A DNA stretch of 64,000 nucleotides, from NCBI RefSeq assembly GCF_014218335.1, contig NZ_AP023367.1:2109501-2173500 (forward strand), given 5' to 3'. Source of the DNA: Anaerocolumna cellulosilytica. Its GTDB lineage: Bacteria; Bacillota; Clostridia; Lachnospirales; Lachnospiraceae. The position numbers and the translations under genes are program-made. The notes under the pieces are model-generated. The model was not told the origin of the DNA and made no database searches. It saw only the letters and a program-made list of their open reading frames with translations. Shown piece by piece: positions 52,258-61,113 of this stretch (position 1 is the stretch's first letter; each line of letters starts with the position of its first letter).

Positions 52258-53010
52258 TTGCAGGTATATACTATTGATTTCGAAGGAATTTATACGGAAC
52301 AATCGTGGTATCTAACACGAAAAGACAAGATAAAAAACATGGATATAATACCGTATGAAGGAACGAACGGATATTGTTCACAGAAAAGCTGTGAAGTGTT
52401 GCAGGCATATTGTTCAAACTTAGATTTTCCGGCAGTAACTTATCTAGGCTCAGGTAACTACCACTATCTCACATACTTTCTGCTACAGCAAATAAAGAAG
52501 CCGTTTTCTATGGTTATGTTTGATTTTCATTCCGATATCCAGATGGGAATGTGTAAAGAGTTATTATCCTGTGGCAATTGGGTACGGTTTGCTCTGGAGA
52601 ATTGCAGTCAACTAAAACAGGTTTATATAGTAGGTGTAGCGGAACAATATATTCCTAAGGATTATGATTGTTGTGGCAAAGAAGTACATTTCATTACAGA
52701 AAAGCAGGTAAGAAGCATAGATTGGATAGAAGAAGTTAAAAGAGGAATACAGTACCCTATCTATATTACGATTGATAAAGATGTATTTCGGGAAGGGACT
52801 GTTTACACAAACTGGGACCAGGGAACCATGGAAATAAACGATGTAAGTGCATTTTTTGAAGGTGTAAGGGCAAGACATAAAATATTAGGCGGGGACATCT
52901 GCGGAGAGTGTTCGAAGAATTATGCAGATGGGCAGTATAACAGGTATCAAGAGGTTAATGGGATTATAAATCAACAGATTTTAACGTATTTTCATATGGC
53001 AAATCGATAG
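52258..53010 (+). CDS. arginase/agmatinase-fold (ureohydrolase-like) protein
   Basis: 250 residues from a TTG start at 52258, fixed by AAGGAGG. The ureohydrolase metal motifs are visible: Asp89, His91 and Asp93 in MFDFHSDIQ, and Asp173 and Asp175 in ITIDKDVF, plus GGDICGE near the C-terminus. GSGNYHYLTYFLL supplies the usual opening His region (normally GGxH). The protein is shorter and divergent compared with genuine arginases, so the substrate is uncertain. It could be a ureohydrolase acting on a modified guanidino compound or amide. It forms a unit with the SH3-like protein gene upstream. Confidence 0.82.
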   Translation: MQVYTIDFEGIYTEQSWYLTRKDKIKNMDIIPYEGTNGYCSQKSCEVLQAYCSNLDFPAVTYLGSGNYHYLTYFLLQQIKKPFSMVMFDFHSDIQMGMCKELLSCGNWVRFALENCSQLKQVYIVGVAEQYIPKDYDCCGKEVHFITEKQVRSIDWIEEVKRGIQYPIYITIDKDVFREGTVYTNWDQGTMEINDVSAFFEGVRARHKILGGDICGECSKNYADGQYNRYQEVNGIINQQILTYFHMANR

Positions 53011-53048
53011 AAGAACGTAAATTTTTCCAAACTCTTTCCGGTATTTAG

Positions 53049-53078
53049 TTGAACATGTTTGCTGTTTTATGATAAGAT
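53049..53078 (+). promoter_or_regulatory. probable promoter of the topoisomerase III gene
   Basis: TTGAAC (53049-53054), 18-base spacer, TAAGAT (53073-53078), ~74 bases before the start codon. Confidence 0.5.
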
Positions 53079-53151
53079 AATTATAACAGTTTCAATAAAA
53101 GACGAATTGTTTATGAAAGACATTTCTTATAAAGACAGATAGGAGTTATAC

Positions 53152-55326
53152 ATGAAATCATTAGTAATAGCGGAAAAACCCTCTGTAGGAAGAGATATTG
53201 CCAGAGTACTTAAATGTACAAAAAATATGGGGGGAGCCATAGAAGGTGAAAAATACATTGTTACCTGGGGACTAGGACATCTAGTTACCTTAGCTGATCC
53301 TGAAAATTATGATGAAAAATATAAAACCTGGAACATGGAGAATCTTCCGATGCTGCCGGAGAAGTTCCAGTTAGTAGTTATAAAGCAGACCGGAAAACAA
53401 TATCAGGCGGTGAAAACACAGATTCAGCGAAAGGACGTATCTGACATTATAATTGCCACAGATGCAGGCAGGGAAGGGGAATTAGTAGCAAGGTGGATAC
53501 TGGAAAAGGCAAATAATAAGAAGCCCGTTAAGAGATTATGGATATCCTCCGTTACGGATAAAGCCATCCGGGAAGGCTTTGCACACCTAAAAGACGGAAA
53601 AGAATATGAAAATCTGTATCAGGCAGCGGTAGCAAGAGCGGAAGCCGATTGGATTGTAGGAATGAATGCTACAAGAGCCTTAACCTGTAAATATAATGCC
53701 AGCCTTTCCTGTGGACGTGTGCAGACGCCAACGCTTGCAATGATTGCAAAAAGAGAAGAAGATATTAAAAAGTTCATACCAGTCCCCTACTATGGATTGA
53801 TTGGGAAACTAAGTGGTATGACACTTACCTGGAAAGATGCCAAATCAGGCAATACAACTACGCCTGATAAATCAAAGATAGAAGAGCTGTTAAAACAACT
53901 AAGAGGCAAAGATGGTATCGTAACAGAATTTAAAACGCAGTTAAAAAAATCCTATGCTCCTGGATTATATGATTTGACAGAATTACAAAGAGAGGCAAAT
54001 CTCAGGTTTGACTTTTCTGCAAAAGAAACATTGAATATCATGCAGCGCTTGTATGAAAATCATAAGGTGTTAACGTATCCAAGAACAGATTCCAGATACT
54101 TGACTACGGATATTGTAGGAACCTTAAAGGAAAGACTGGAAGCAGTCAGTATAGGACAATATAAAAAACTGATCTCTGTGTTACTTAGAAAGCCTATTGT
54201 CACCAATTCCTCCTTTGTGGATAATCAAAAAGTTAGTGACCATCATGCCATTATTCCTACGGAGCAGTTTGTAAACCTTGACAATATGAGTACCGATGAA
54301 AGAAAAATTTATGATATGGTGGTAAGACGCTTCCTTGCTGTTTTATATCCACCTTACGAATATGAAGAAGCGACCGTAAAAGTACAGGTTGGCAGCGAAC
54401 AATTTACTGCTAAAGGGCGAATTACGAAAGCAATCGGCTATAAGGAAGTTTATGAAAATCAAATAGAAGATAAGGAAGAAACTGAAAGCTTGCAGGAGGT
54501 TTCGAAGGATGATGTACTAAAAGGAATAGACTTTGTTATAACCGAAGGTAAGACAAAACCACCGGCACCTTTTAACGAAGCTACCTTATTGTCCGCTATG
54601 GAAAACCCAGTACAATTCCTTGAGGAAAAAAACAAAGAGATAGTGAAGACCTTAGGGGAGACCGGAGGGCTTGGAACGGTAGCAACCAGAGCCGATATAA
54701 TTGAAAAGTTATTCAACTCCTTTTTAATGGAGAAACGGGGAAAAGATATATTTATTACTTCGAAAGGAAAGCAGCTCTTAGAACTAGTTCCTCAGGATTT
54801 AAAGAAGCCTGAACTAACCGCATCCCTTGAAATGAAACTAGGCAAAATAGCAGGCGGCAAATTAAAAAAACGGGAATTAATGAAAGAGATGACTGCTTAT
54901 ACCAAAGAAATTGTAGCAGAAATTAAGAGTGGTGACGGAAAATTCAGACATGACAATCTCACCAGTAAAAAATGTCCGGCGTGCGGAAAAAATATGCTTG
55001 CCGTTAACGGTAAAAACAGCAGAATGTTAGTATGCCAGGACAGAGAATGCGGTCACAGGGAAACCATTGCCAGAACCAGCAACGCCAGATGTCCGATATG
55101 CCATAAGAAAATGGAGTTAGTTGGACAGGGAGAAGCGCAGACTTTTACCTGCTCCTGTGGACACAAGGAAAAACTGTCGGCCTTTCAGGAGAGGAGAAAG
55201 AAAGAGGGAGCTGGTGTTAGTAAAAAGGACGTAGCAAAATACATGAACCAGCTTAAAAAGGAAGAAAAGGAGCCGGTAAATACCGCATTTGCAGATGCCT
55301 TTTCCAAATTAAAGCTGGATAAATAG
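53152..55326 (+). CDS. topB: DNA topoisomerase III
   Basis: A 724-residue type IA topoisomerase. The TOPRIM domain (residues 1-~145) has LVIAEKPSVGRDIAR and IATDAGREGELVARW. Core domains include SLSCGRVQTPTLAMI and the active-site Tyr309 in LTYPRTDSRYL. NEATLLSAMENP and GLGTVATRADIIE are typical of TopB. The C-terminal tail has Cys-rich zinc ribbons (CPACGKNMLA, CPICHKKMELV) and a basic end. TopB relaxes negative supercoils and decatenates. It is the chromosomal-type length, unlike shorter plasmid versions. Confidence 0.96.
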   Translation: MKSLVIAEKPSVGRDIARVLKCTKNMGGAIEGEKYIVTWGLGHLVTLADPENYDEKYKTWNMENLPMLPEKFQLVVIKQTGKQYQAVKTQIQRKDVSDIIIATDAGREGELVARWILEKANNKKPVKRLWISSVTDKAIREGFAHLKDGKEYENLYQAAVARAEADWIVGMNATRALTCKYNASLSCGRVQTPTLAMIAKREEDIKKFIPVPYYGLIGKLSGMTLTWKDAKSGNTTTPDKSKIEELLKQLRGKDGIVTEFKTQLKKSYAPGLYDLTELQREANLRFDFSAKETLNIMQRLYENHKVLTYPRTDSRYLTTDIVGTLKERLEAVSIGQYKKLISVLLRKPIVTNSSFVDNQKVSDHHAIIPTEQFVNLDNMSTDERKIYDMVVRRFLAVLYPPYEYEEATVKVQVGSEQFTAKGRITKAIGYKEVYENQIEDKEETESLQEVSKDDVLKGIDFVITEGKTKPPAPFNEATLLSAMENPVQFLEEKNKEIVKTLGETGGLGTVATRADIIEKLFNSFLMEKRGKDIFITSKGKQLLELVPQDLKKPELTASLEMKLGKIAGGKLKKRELMKEMTAYTKEIVAEIKSGDGKFRHDNLTSKKCPACGKNMLAVNGKNSRMLVCQDRECGHRETIARTSNARCPICHKKMELVGQGEAQTFTCSCGHKEKLSAFQERRKKEGAGVSKKDVAKYMNQLKKEEKEPVNTAFADAFSKLKLDK

Positions 55327-55412
55327 AAATACACAATTTCTCTTACCTCCTGTCTCTGGGCAAAGAGTTTCTTAGTTGACTATATATAAATTACTGGAAA
55401 GGAGAGAACGTC

Positions 55413-56147
55413 ATGAAAAAGAATCTTAGAGTTTTATTTATGTTTACAGTGGGAGCAATTATACTATTTCTGCTTATATTTGCGTTTCCTATCGTGATGA
55501 CAGCTATCTTTTTTACGCCATATGTGAAAAGTGCATTAATATTGCTGATTTTTATAAGCATTGTTTTGAAAAATAAATTGTCCTGGAAAAATAGTGTTGT
55601 ATTTGTTGTAGGAATCTTTTCTCTTGTTGGAATGCTGATGGATACTGCCGGAAATCCAATCTACAATAAGCCGTTGGCTGTGATTGTTTCTTCCGTGGGT
55701 GAACTTAATATTGAATCGAAAACCTATAATTATGCACCCGGTGAATATAGCATTACAGACTATATCAGCATTATAAAAAGCGAAGGGGAGGTTGTGAACC
55801 TTCACATAATTCTGCTGTATCTGTATCGATTTGTACAATATATTATTCTATATTCTATAGTAGCAACACTGCTTGGATTACTCGTAAGAAGAATGCCTGA
55901 CAATAAGATTCCACTTGTTCCTGTTGTAGAAGAAGTAACCCCCGAGTTAAATCAAAGGATACAGGAAGAAAAAAGAAGAAGAGAAGAGGAAAAGAAAAAT
56001 CGACTGACACTTTCAGTAGAAGTGAAGGATACTGTCATACAGTTAAAGAAAACTGAAAATAGTATTAAGGCGATTAAAGTGATTCGTGAACATACAGATG
56101 TATCCCTTGCAGAGGCAAAAAAGCTATTGGATGAATTAGAAGATTAG
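55413..56147 (+). CDS. membrane protein with C-terminal ribosomal L7/L12-like domain
   Basis: A 244-residue protein with four predicted membrane segments (residues ~5-30, 36-50, 55-75 and ~128-155), a charged helix (QRIQEEKRRREEEKKNR) and a C-terminal ~45-residue segment (LSVEVKDTVIQLKKTENSIK, then VIREHTDVSLAEAKKLLDEL) that matches the L7/L12 C-terminal fold, in which the AxKxVxE and LxEAKxLVE elements contact GTPases. Such tails occur on various uncharacterised bacterial membrane proteins. The role is unknown. AAAGGAGA sets the start. Confidence 0.82.
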   Translation: MKKNLRVLFMFTVGAIILFLLIFAFPIVMTAIFFTPYVKSALILLIFISIVLKNKLSWKNSVVFVVGIFSLVGMLMDTAGNPIYNKPLAVIVSSVGELNIESKTYNYAPGEYSITDYISIIKSEGEVVNLHIILLYLYRFVQYIILYSIVATLLGLLVRRMPDNKIPLVPVVEEVTPELNQRIQEEKRRREEEKKNRLTLSVEVKDTVIQLKKTENSIKAIKVIREHTDVSLAEAKKLLDELED

Positions 56148-56175
56148 AGCAATTGCTTTTAGGCGGTAAAACATA

Positions 56176-56226
56176 AAGAAGAAGCTTTCTGGTTTTTATA
56201 GATAAAAAATCAGAAAGCTTCTTCTT
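56176..56226. terminator. bidirectional intrinsic terminator
   Basis: AAGAAGAAGCTTTCTG (56176-56191) is exactly complementary to CAGAAAGCTTCTTCTT (56211-56226), a 16-bp stem. It separates the convergent genes at 55413 and 56298. Confidence 0.85.
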
Positions 56227-56297
56227 GCTTTGCAGTAGTTGTATATTAGCATATGTAGATATTGTGTAATTACTTCAATCATTATAGCTTATAACTA

Positions 56298-57107
56298 TTA
56301 CCATTCCTTAGATAAGGACAAATTCCAGTCCAGAGAATAGATACTGTCGCTTTGTGCCTTTAATTCCTGATAAATCTGGGCACGCGCATAACTTTCAGAT
56401 GTTTCATCTGTTATATCATCTTCATTCCAATATTGGAAACCAAATAAATAACTTTCCATCATATCATCCCAAGAAGTATACACTTTTTGTAATTCCTGTG
56501 CAATCGTTAAGCTGGCATCCATAGCCTCTTCATAAGTATAATAACCCGCCAGATAATACCAGGAGGATAACTGCATGGCTCTTGACAAATCCCAAGCCTT
56601 AATGGCATTATCTCCGTATTTTTCAACTGCATCAAAAATTCCCAAGAAAAAAGCTCTGTCTTCGTCTGTATAAGACTCGTCTGTTAATGCAGCTACCAAT
56701 TCATCTCTAGAATAGGTAGACAACTCGTTTTGATTATAGAGTTCAAGTAATTCTGCATTATGTCCATTTTCTTCGGTCAGCCATTTCAGCTTTTCATCAG
56801 CAGTAGCTCTATCCGTAACACTCCAGGAATTTTCTAATCCTTGCTGCATCATTTTAGCAATGGAATCGTTTGCGGCATAGCCGCCAACAAGGTTGATATC
56901 ACCGCCATTTCTTGAGGTGATTAAGGCATAGGTTGCGTTAAACCAAAGTAACGTATCAGATATGCTTTTATCAGCGGTTTCTGCTTCTTTTGAATCATCT
57001 GTTGTAGTAGCGGGAGTACTGTCGGTATCCTTTTTAGCAGGTGTACTACTGCATCCGGTTAAGGCAAGTACGGTAACTAGTGCCAAGGTTAATAATCTTT
57101 TCTTCAT
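56298..57107 (-). CDS. DUF1266 lipoprotein
   Basis: A 269-residue lipoprotein: signal peptide with lipobox LTGC (Cys ~19), a Thr/Asp/Lys linker, then a ~210-residue helical domain. AIKAWDLSRAMQLSSWYYLA, the periodic YYTYEEAMDASLTIAQELQK and SWDDMMESYLFGFQYWN match DUF1266, a domain of unknown function common in Clostridia and Bacteroidetes surface or cytosolic proteins. The ribosome site is GGATGGAG. It is monocistronic. Confidence 0.88.
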   Translation of the reverse strand: MKKRLLTLALVTVLALTGCSSTPAKKDTDSTPATTTDDSKEAETADKSISDTLLWFNATYALITSRNGGDINLVGGYAANDSIAKMMQQGLENSWSVTDRATADEKLKWLTEENGHNAELLELYNQNELSTYSRDELVAALTDESYTDEDRAFFLGIFDAVEKYGDNAIKAWDLSRAMQLSSWYYLAGYYTYEEAMDASLTIAQELQKVYTSWDDMMESYLFGFQYWNEDDITDETSESYARAQIYQELKAQSDSIYSLDWNLSLSKEW

Positions 57108-57365
57108 TTTTTCTCCATCCTTTGTGTATTTAGTGCGTACGACCTATATAATACCAGAGGTTTCGCAAAAGGTTAATAGGAAATAAGTAGGAGAGGTTAA
57201 AAATGTTATTGTGATGAAGTGAGAATAGATAATTGGGTGTTTAACATAATAAATGAAAATGAGAGCTGTGCATCTTGCTGAGGGATTGAGGAAGATAAGT
57301 TGTCAAGGATGAACTCATACTTGATTTTATAACTAAACTCAATTAAAATATAAGCATGATATTAA

Positions 57366-57477
57366 AGTGCGAATATGAAGCGTACATAAAATCCCTGGGG
57401 GATTCGCACTTAAAATTTTATTGTGTAAAGATTATGATAAAGAATGCTTTATGGTATAATTTTTGTAAATATTTGCT
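57366..57477 (+). promoter_or_regulatory. CRISPR leader, type I-C-like
   Basis: GTGCGAAT (57368-57375) and ATTCGCAC (57402-57409) form an inverted repeat enclosing AATCCCTGGGGG, a pattern I associate with leaders of type I-C arrays in Firmicutes. An AT-rich tract with TATAAT (57455-57460) runs to the first repeat. Confidence 0.65.
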
Positions 57478-57641
57478 GTCGCTTCCTGCACGGAAGCGTG
57501 GATTGAAATAAATAAATGGTATAAATTCCAACGTCACTAGTGTGTCGCTTCCTACACGGAAGCGTGGATTGAAATTGTGCTTGTTTCTAACATATCTCAT
57601 TTTCTTCTTATCACTTCTTACATGAAGGGTTAGGGTTAATA
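57478..57641 (+). CRISPR. orphan type I-C-like mini-array: two repeats plus degenerate terminal repeat
   Basis: Repeats of 32 bases at 57478-57509 and 57544-57575 differ at one base; both begin GTCGCTTCCT and end GCGTGGATTGAAAT, the type I-C repeat pattern. The spacers are both 34 bases (57510-57543 and 57576-57609). A third, decayed repeat starts exactly one spacer length later at 57610 (ATCACTTCTTACATG...), as expected for the trailer end. No cas gene is present anywhere in the window. The rest of the 57108-57748 gap is AT-rich with no gene. Confidence 0.85.
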
Positions 57642-57748
57642 TCTATAAAAAGATATGCTGGAATTATTTGACTTAATGATTCCTCATTGGGGCATAGAGC
57701 TAGAGCTGATTAATCTAATTACTGATGTATCGTAGAAAGGAAGGTATT

Positions 57749-58285
57749 ATGAGAGGGGCGATACTTGAAAAGGGAGAGCGTTGTTATACTCATTTGAAGG
57801 GTATTTTCGATGGAATTAATAATGTACAGAGAGGGTATAACTGGCTTATTACAGATTGTGAATGTTGTACAATAAATGCTGATTACTCAAAACGCATATT
57901 TCAATACGGAACATATGGTTGGTTAAGTGGTGAAGAATTAACAGATATGGTTAATAAGGAAGATTTTCAATGGGTCTGGGGAGTATTATCTGCTTTTAAC
58001 AAAGAGATTTCATTAGAAGAAATATTAAAATATAGCCTGCCTTATGCTGATGGCTACAAGGGATTTTGGGAAAATCCTATTTCGATACAGCATCCATTAG
58101 CACATATGGAACTAGTTCCTTGGGATAGCAGTTGTACAATAATTATTTGTAAGGATGACAGGATTACAGAATCGTTTATGAAAAGTTATCCATTTAGTAG
58201 AGATTTAGTAATGTATAATTACAATCATGGGCAGTTTGATGAATCCGAGGAACTTGAGAATTGGCTACAGAGTAAGAAATCATAA
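57749..58285 (+). CDS. hypothetical protein, DUF2691-like
   Basis: 178 residues from ATG 57749, with AAGGAAGG upstream. MRGAILEKGERCYTHLKGIF, then YNWLITDCECCTINADYSKR and GYGTYGWLSGEELTDMV-like strands with a final aromatic/acidic region resemble the DUF2691 family of small cytosolic proteins (functions unknown). No signal peptide or membrane segment is visible. It lies 108 bases after the CRISPR remnant and is not a recognisable Cas or defence protein. Confidence 0.7.
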   Translation: MRGAILEKGERCYTHLKGIFDGINNVQRGYNWLITDCECCTINADYSKRIFQYGTYGWLSGEELTDMVNKEDFQWVWGVLSAFNKEISLEEILKYSLPYADGYKGFWENPISIQHPLAHMELVPWDSSCTIIICKDDRITESFMKSYPFSRDLVMYNYNHGQFDESEELENWLQSKKS

Positions 58286-58479
58286 TTTAGCCAAGCGGAT
58301 TTTATATTGCTACTGGAAAATAGAAGTGATTAGAAAACATCGATTTTAAGAAGATGTAACCTTTAATGAGTTAATAAATTTAACTGAATTTTATATAGGT
58401 TTGTAACCAATTAGTGACAATAAAGCGTTCTTTCAGGTGTATAATCATTTCATAAATATACTATGAGAGGAGAAGCTTT

Positions 58480-58839
58480 ATGGAGGATTCAATGCGTGTT
58501 CAAAACCACTCCAAAGACGAAATTATCCGTCTTCTGCAATGGATTGCTAATAATCCAGCCGAATGGGAGCGAATAAACCAACGAAGGGAAAGGGAGGAAG
58601 TTCCACCCCTTAAAACACTAGAGGATTGCGACCTGCTAACCTTTAGTGGTCTATATAGTGTTATGATTGCACTGCTATTTAGTGAACAAAGCATAATCAC
58701 AAATCGTGTATTCCGTAAAATGGTAGCTAGAACCTTATTGCAACGGATAGAAGAACGAGGGGAGTTGGAGGCTTTGAAAGAAGTTCTGGAGTTTTTGCAT
58801 GAGGAGTGGACACGGATAGAAAAAGAGAGTCAACTATAG
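58480..58839 (+). CDS. hypothetical helical protein
   Basis: A 119-residue, almost entirely helical, charged protein. GAGAGGAG precedes the ATG, so the frame is likely real. SKDEIIRLLQWIANNPAEWE and LLQRIEERGELEALKEVLEF suggest two helical hairpins. I recognise no family. The 5' gap (58286-58479) holds nothing clear beyond AT-rich sequence, and a terminator follows 110 bases downstream. Confidence 0.65.
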   Translation: MEDSMRVQNHSKDEIIRLLQWIANNPAEWERINQRREREEVPPLKTLEDCDLLTFSGLYSVMIALLFSEQSIITNRVFRKMVARTLLQRIEERGELEALKEVLEFLHEEWTRIEKESQL

Positions 58840-58949
58840 AATTACCACATGATACATACTATATCATTTCTAATATTCATTCATAAGTAGTAAACAGATA
58901 GAACAGAACAATCATCCCATCATAAAAACAAAACGCAAAGTATAACAAT

Positions 58950-58992
58950 AATAGGGCGGAGGTGTTCTAATGCAAACCTTCCGCCCTATTTT
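58950..58992. terminator. bidirectional intrinsic terminator
   Basis: AATAGGGCGGAGGT (from 58950) pairs with ACCTTCCGCCCTATT (ending 58990) with a single bulge, flanked by A and T runs. It ends the 58480 gene and the leftward microcompartment cluster. Confidence 0.85.
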
Positions 58993-59009
58993 AAAACTAT
59001 AAAATATAT

Positions 59010-59549
59010 CTACATCAAAGCCTCATACAGCTTATCTACTGGTCTAGGTATAACGGCACATTCTACCATAAGCTCACTGACCGCTTTTGCGGCATTTACA
59101 GCTTCCGTAACTGCACCAATATCACCGCTTAAGGTAACAAAGCCCTTTCCGCCCACCGCAAAACCGGTACGTACTTCAATCAGGTTTACTGCTGCGGTTT
59201 TTGCTGCGGTATCCGCAGCTATGATAGCAGAGGCTACAGAATAAAATTCAATCACACCAATTGCTCCGCCAGTAGGGACTTGTGACGTACCGCTGATAGC
59301 AGGCATTAACTGGTCACTGACATTTGGTATCAATAATTTATCTACTAAAAATTCTCCGGCTTTTTCTTCTCCAGCATTCATAGCGGCTGTAACGCTTCCG
59401 GTATCTCCGCCAATGATTATCATGTATTTTCCGGGACATATAGTGGAGGATCTTAATAATTCAACATCTGCTGCCTTTAGCATATAATCACAGGTCTCGA
59501 TTCCTCTTGCAATACTGGACAGTTCTATCATACAGACTGACTTTCCCAT
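59010..59549 (-). CDS. pduT: trimeric microcompartment shell protein, PduT-like
   Basis: 179 residues from ATG 59549 (GGAGG eight bases upstream; the ATG at 59564 overlaps the preceding stop and is less likely). Two tandem BMC domains (residues ~3-85 and ~92-175) form a BMC-T protein. Cys38 in TICPGKYMIIIGGD is in the position of the PduT cysteine that ligates a [4Fe-4S] cluster at the pore of the trimer, and GGAIGVIEFYSVASAIIAAD opens domain 2. It would sit in a microcompartment shell and pass electrons through its pore. It is paired with a PduS-like gene directly upstream. Confidence 0.95.
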   Translation of the reverse strand: MGKSVCMIELSSIARGIETCDYMLKAADVELLRSSTICPGKYMIIIGGDTGSVTAAMNAGEEKAGEFLVDKLLIPNVSDQLMPAISGTSQVPTGGAIGVIEFYSVASAIIAADTAAKTAAVNLIEVRTGFAVGGKGFVTLSGDIGAVTEAVNAAKAVSELMVECAVIPRPVDKLYEALM

Positions 59550-59563
59550 TCTTTTATCCTCCA

Positions 59564-60913
59564 TTAATTTACACTGATTCGAATGCCAAGTGGAGTTATG
59601 TCTTTTATAATTCCGTGAACGCTGGCATGTATATTCGCTGATAAGCCGCTATCGTCGGCGGCGGCAATAACATCTCCGATTGTAACGTTATCACCAATGT
59701 TTTTTACTGCCTTAGCAGGCTTTCCGATATGTTGTGATAGGGGTATAAATACTTCCTGTGGATGTAACGTAATACATGAATGTGCATGCAAACCGTTATA
59801 TTGACCGAGATTTAATCTGGCAATTAAACGGTCAGTAGGTACCTTACTTATATCTACGGTTCCTCTTGCCACTGGATTGGGATTTTTTTCTACGTTAATA
59901 CCCTTTTCTCGTAATTTTCCCTTCATATAACCGTTCACTTTTCTTGGTGAGAGTCCCATAGGGCAGGAGAACATTTCACAAAGTCCACAGTCACAGCAAT
60001 TAGCTGCATCACCAAAGGACTTTTCAAATTCCTCGGTACTTAACTCGGTATGTTCTCTCCATACATTTCTCATAACCAGATGGGGTTTGATTCTGTGCCC
60101 AATCTGATATCTTGGACATAGGTCAGTACACATTCTGCATTGGATACAGGCACTTCTTGCCTGGTGTTTGATACGGTCAATGGATACCTTGGAGCGTCTG
60201 ATTAAGTAATGGTCTTTTGGAAGAACAATAATATTTCCGGTTGTTTTAGTAACAATCTGTGCATCAATCAAATCATTCTCTGCAACAACTCGTCCCATCA
60301 TAGGACCGCCAAGTATAATGGCGTAATCGGAGATGGTTGGATTTGCAGACTGAATGCATTCACGGATAGAAGTACCAATGGGAACTTTTAACATGATGGG
60401 TTCCTTCACCTCACCAACTACGGACAGGTATTTTTCTGTGGTCTTTTTGCCCTTAGTAAGAGCTTCGTAGATTCCGATTACAGTACCCACATTGTCTACT
60501 ACTGCACCAACTTCTATGGGAATACCTCTTTCTGGTACACTTCGACCAGTTACCTGTTGAACGATTATCTGTTCGTCACCGGCAGGATAGAAGGTACGAA
60601 GTTCAAAAATTTCTATGTCTGCACCATTCTTAGCAATGGCTTCTTTAAGAGCAGTGATTTCAGCTTTATATTTTCCTTTTAAAGCGATGACTGCTTTTTT
60701 TGCCTCCAGATGAGCAGATATCATCATAACTCCTTTAATCAGTTCATCGGCAAAGATTCGGCATAAGTATTTGTCTGTTTCAATAAGCGGTTCACACTCG
60801 GCAGCATTTACAATAAAATATTCTGCTTTAGTATTCAGTTTTATATGTGTCGGAAATCCGGCACCGCCAGCACCTACAATTCCGGCTTCTTTTATGGCTT
60901 CAATAAAATTCAT
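59564..60913 (-). CDS. pduS: PduS-like RnfC-family Fe-S flavoprotein
   Basis: 449 residues from ATG 60913 with AAAGGTG nine bases upstream; the length matches PduS. FIEAIKEAGIVGAGGAGFPT is the start of the RnfC-like fold. GGGGAG-like nucleotide-binding features and LGGPMMGRVV follow, then two 4Fe-4S ferredoxin motifs (CIQCRMCTDLCP and CCDCGLCEMFSCP). A C-terminal SLBB/biotinyl-lipoyl-like domain ends the protein. PduS reduces cobalamin and recycles NAD(H) cofactors in the propanediol microcompartment; electrons may leave through the PduT pore. The transcript has a palindromic operator and a leader with copy 3 of the hairpin element. Confidence 0.94.
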   Translation of the reverse strand: MNFIEAIKEAGIVGAGGAGFPTHIKLNTKAEYFIVNAAECEPLIETDKYLCRIFADELIKGVMMISAHLEAKKAVIALKGKYKAEITALKEAIAKNGADIEIFELRTFYPAGDEQIIVQQVTGRSVPERGIPIEVGAVVDNVGTVIGIYEALTKGKKTTEKYLSVVGEVKEPIMLKVPIGTSIRECIQSANPTISDYAIILGGPMMGRVVAENDLIDAQIVTKTTGNIIVLPKDHYLIRRSKVSIDRIKHQARSACIQCRMCTDLCPRYQIGHRIKPHLVMRNVWREHTELSTEEFEKSFGDAANCCDCGLCEMFSCPMGLSPRKVNGYMKGKLREKGINVEKNPNPVARGTVDISKVPTDRLIARLNLGQYNGLHAHSCITLHPQEVFIPLSQHIGKPAKAVKNIGDNVTIGDVIAAADDSGLSANIHASVHGIIKDITPLGIRISVN

Positions 60914-60928
60914 AGTTACACCTTTGCA

Positions 60929-60997
60929 TATCACAGATTCACCGTGATAGTACCACTTTTTAATGAGTGAAAGAATTCCCAGGTGGCATCCTTTCTC
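60929..60997 (-). promoter_or_regulatory. conserved hairpin RNA element, copy 3 (leader of PduS-like gene)
   Basis: On the minus strand GAGAAAGGATGCCA (60997-60984) is identical to copies 1 and 2. TGCCAC pairs with GTGGTA (ending 60951), with a compensating G-U. The loop contains AATTCTTTC within a TGGG/CTCA inner helix. A second hairpin (TATCAC 60949-60944 with GTGATA 60934-60929) follows, then AAAGGTG and the ATG. Confidence 0.6.
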
Positions 60998-61113
60998 AAT
61001 CAAATTTCCTTTCACTCCACTTTTTTCAGTTAGTTACTTATGAAACAATCCTTTTATGGTATGAAGTAGTTTATAGTAACAAGTAATTGTTTTGCTATTA
61101 TTCCTACAATCAT

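Noticed and set aside
57418-57600. Leftward open frame with repeated NPRFR-G-SD segments
   Set aside because: It is the translation of the CRISPR repeats and spacers; there is no ribosome site and the peptide repeat follows exactly from the 32-base DNA repeat.
60914-61015. Longer N-terminus of the PduS-like protein starting at 61015
   Set aside because: The extra 34 residues are the translation of the leader element. PduS length and the AAAGGTG site support the ATG at 60913.
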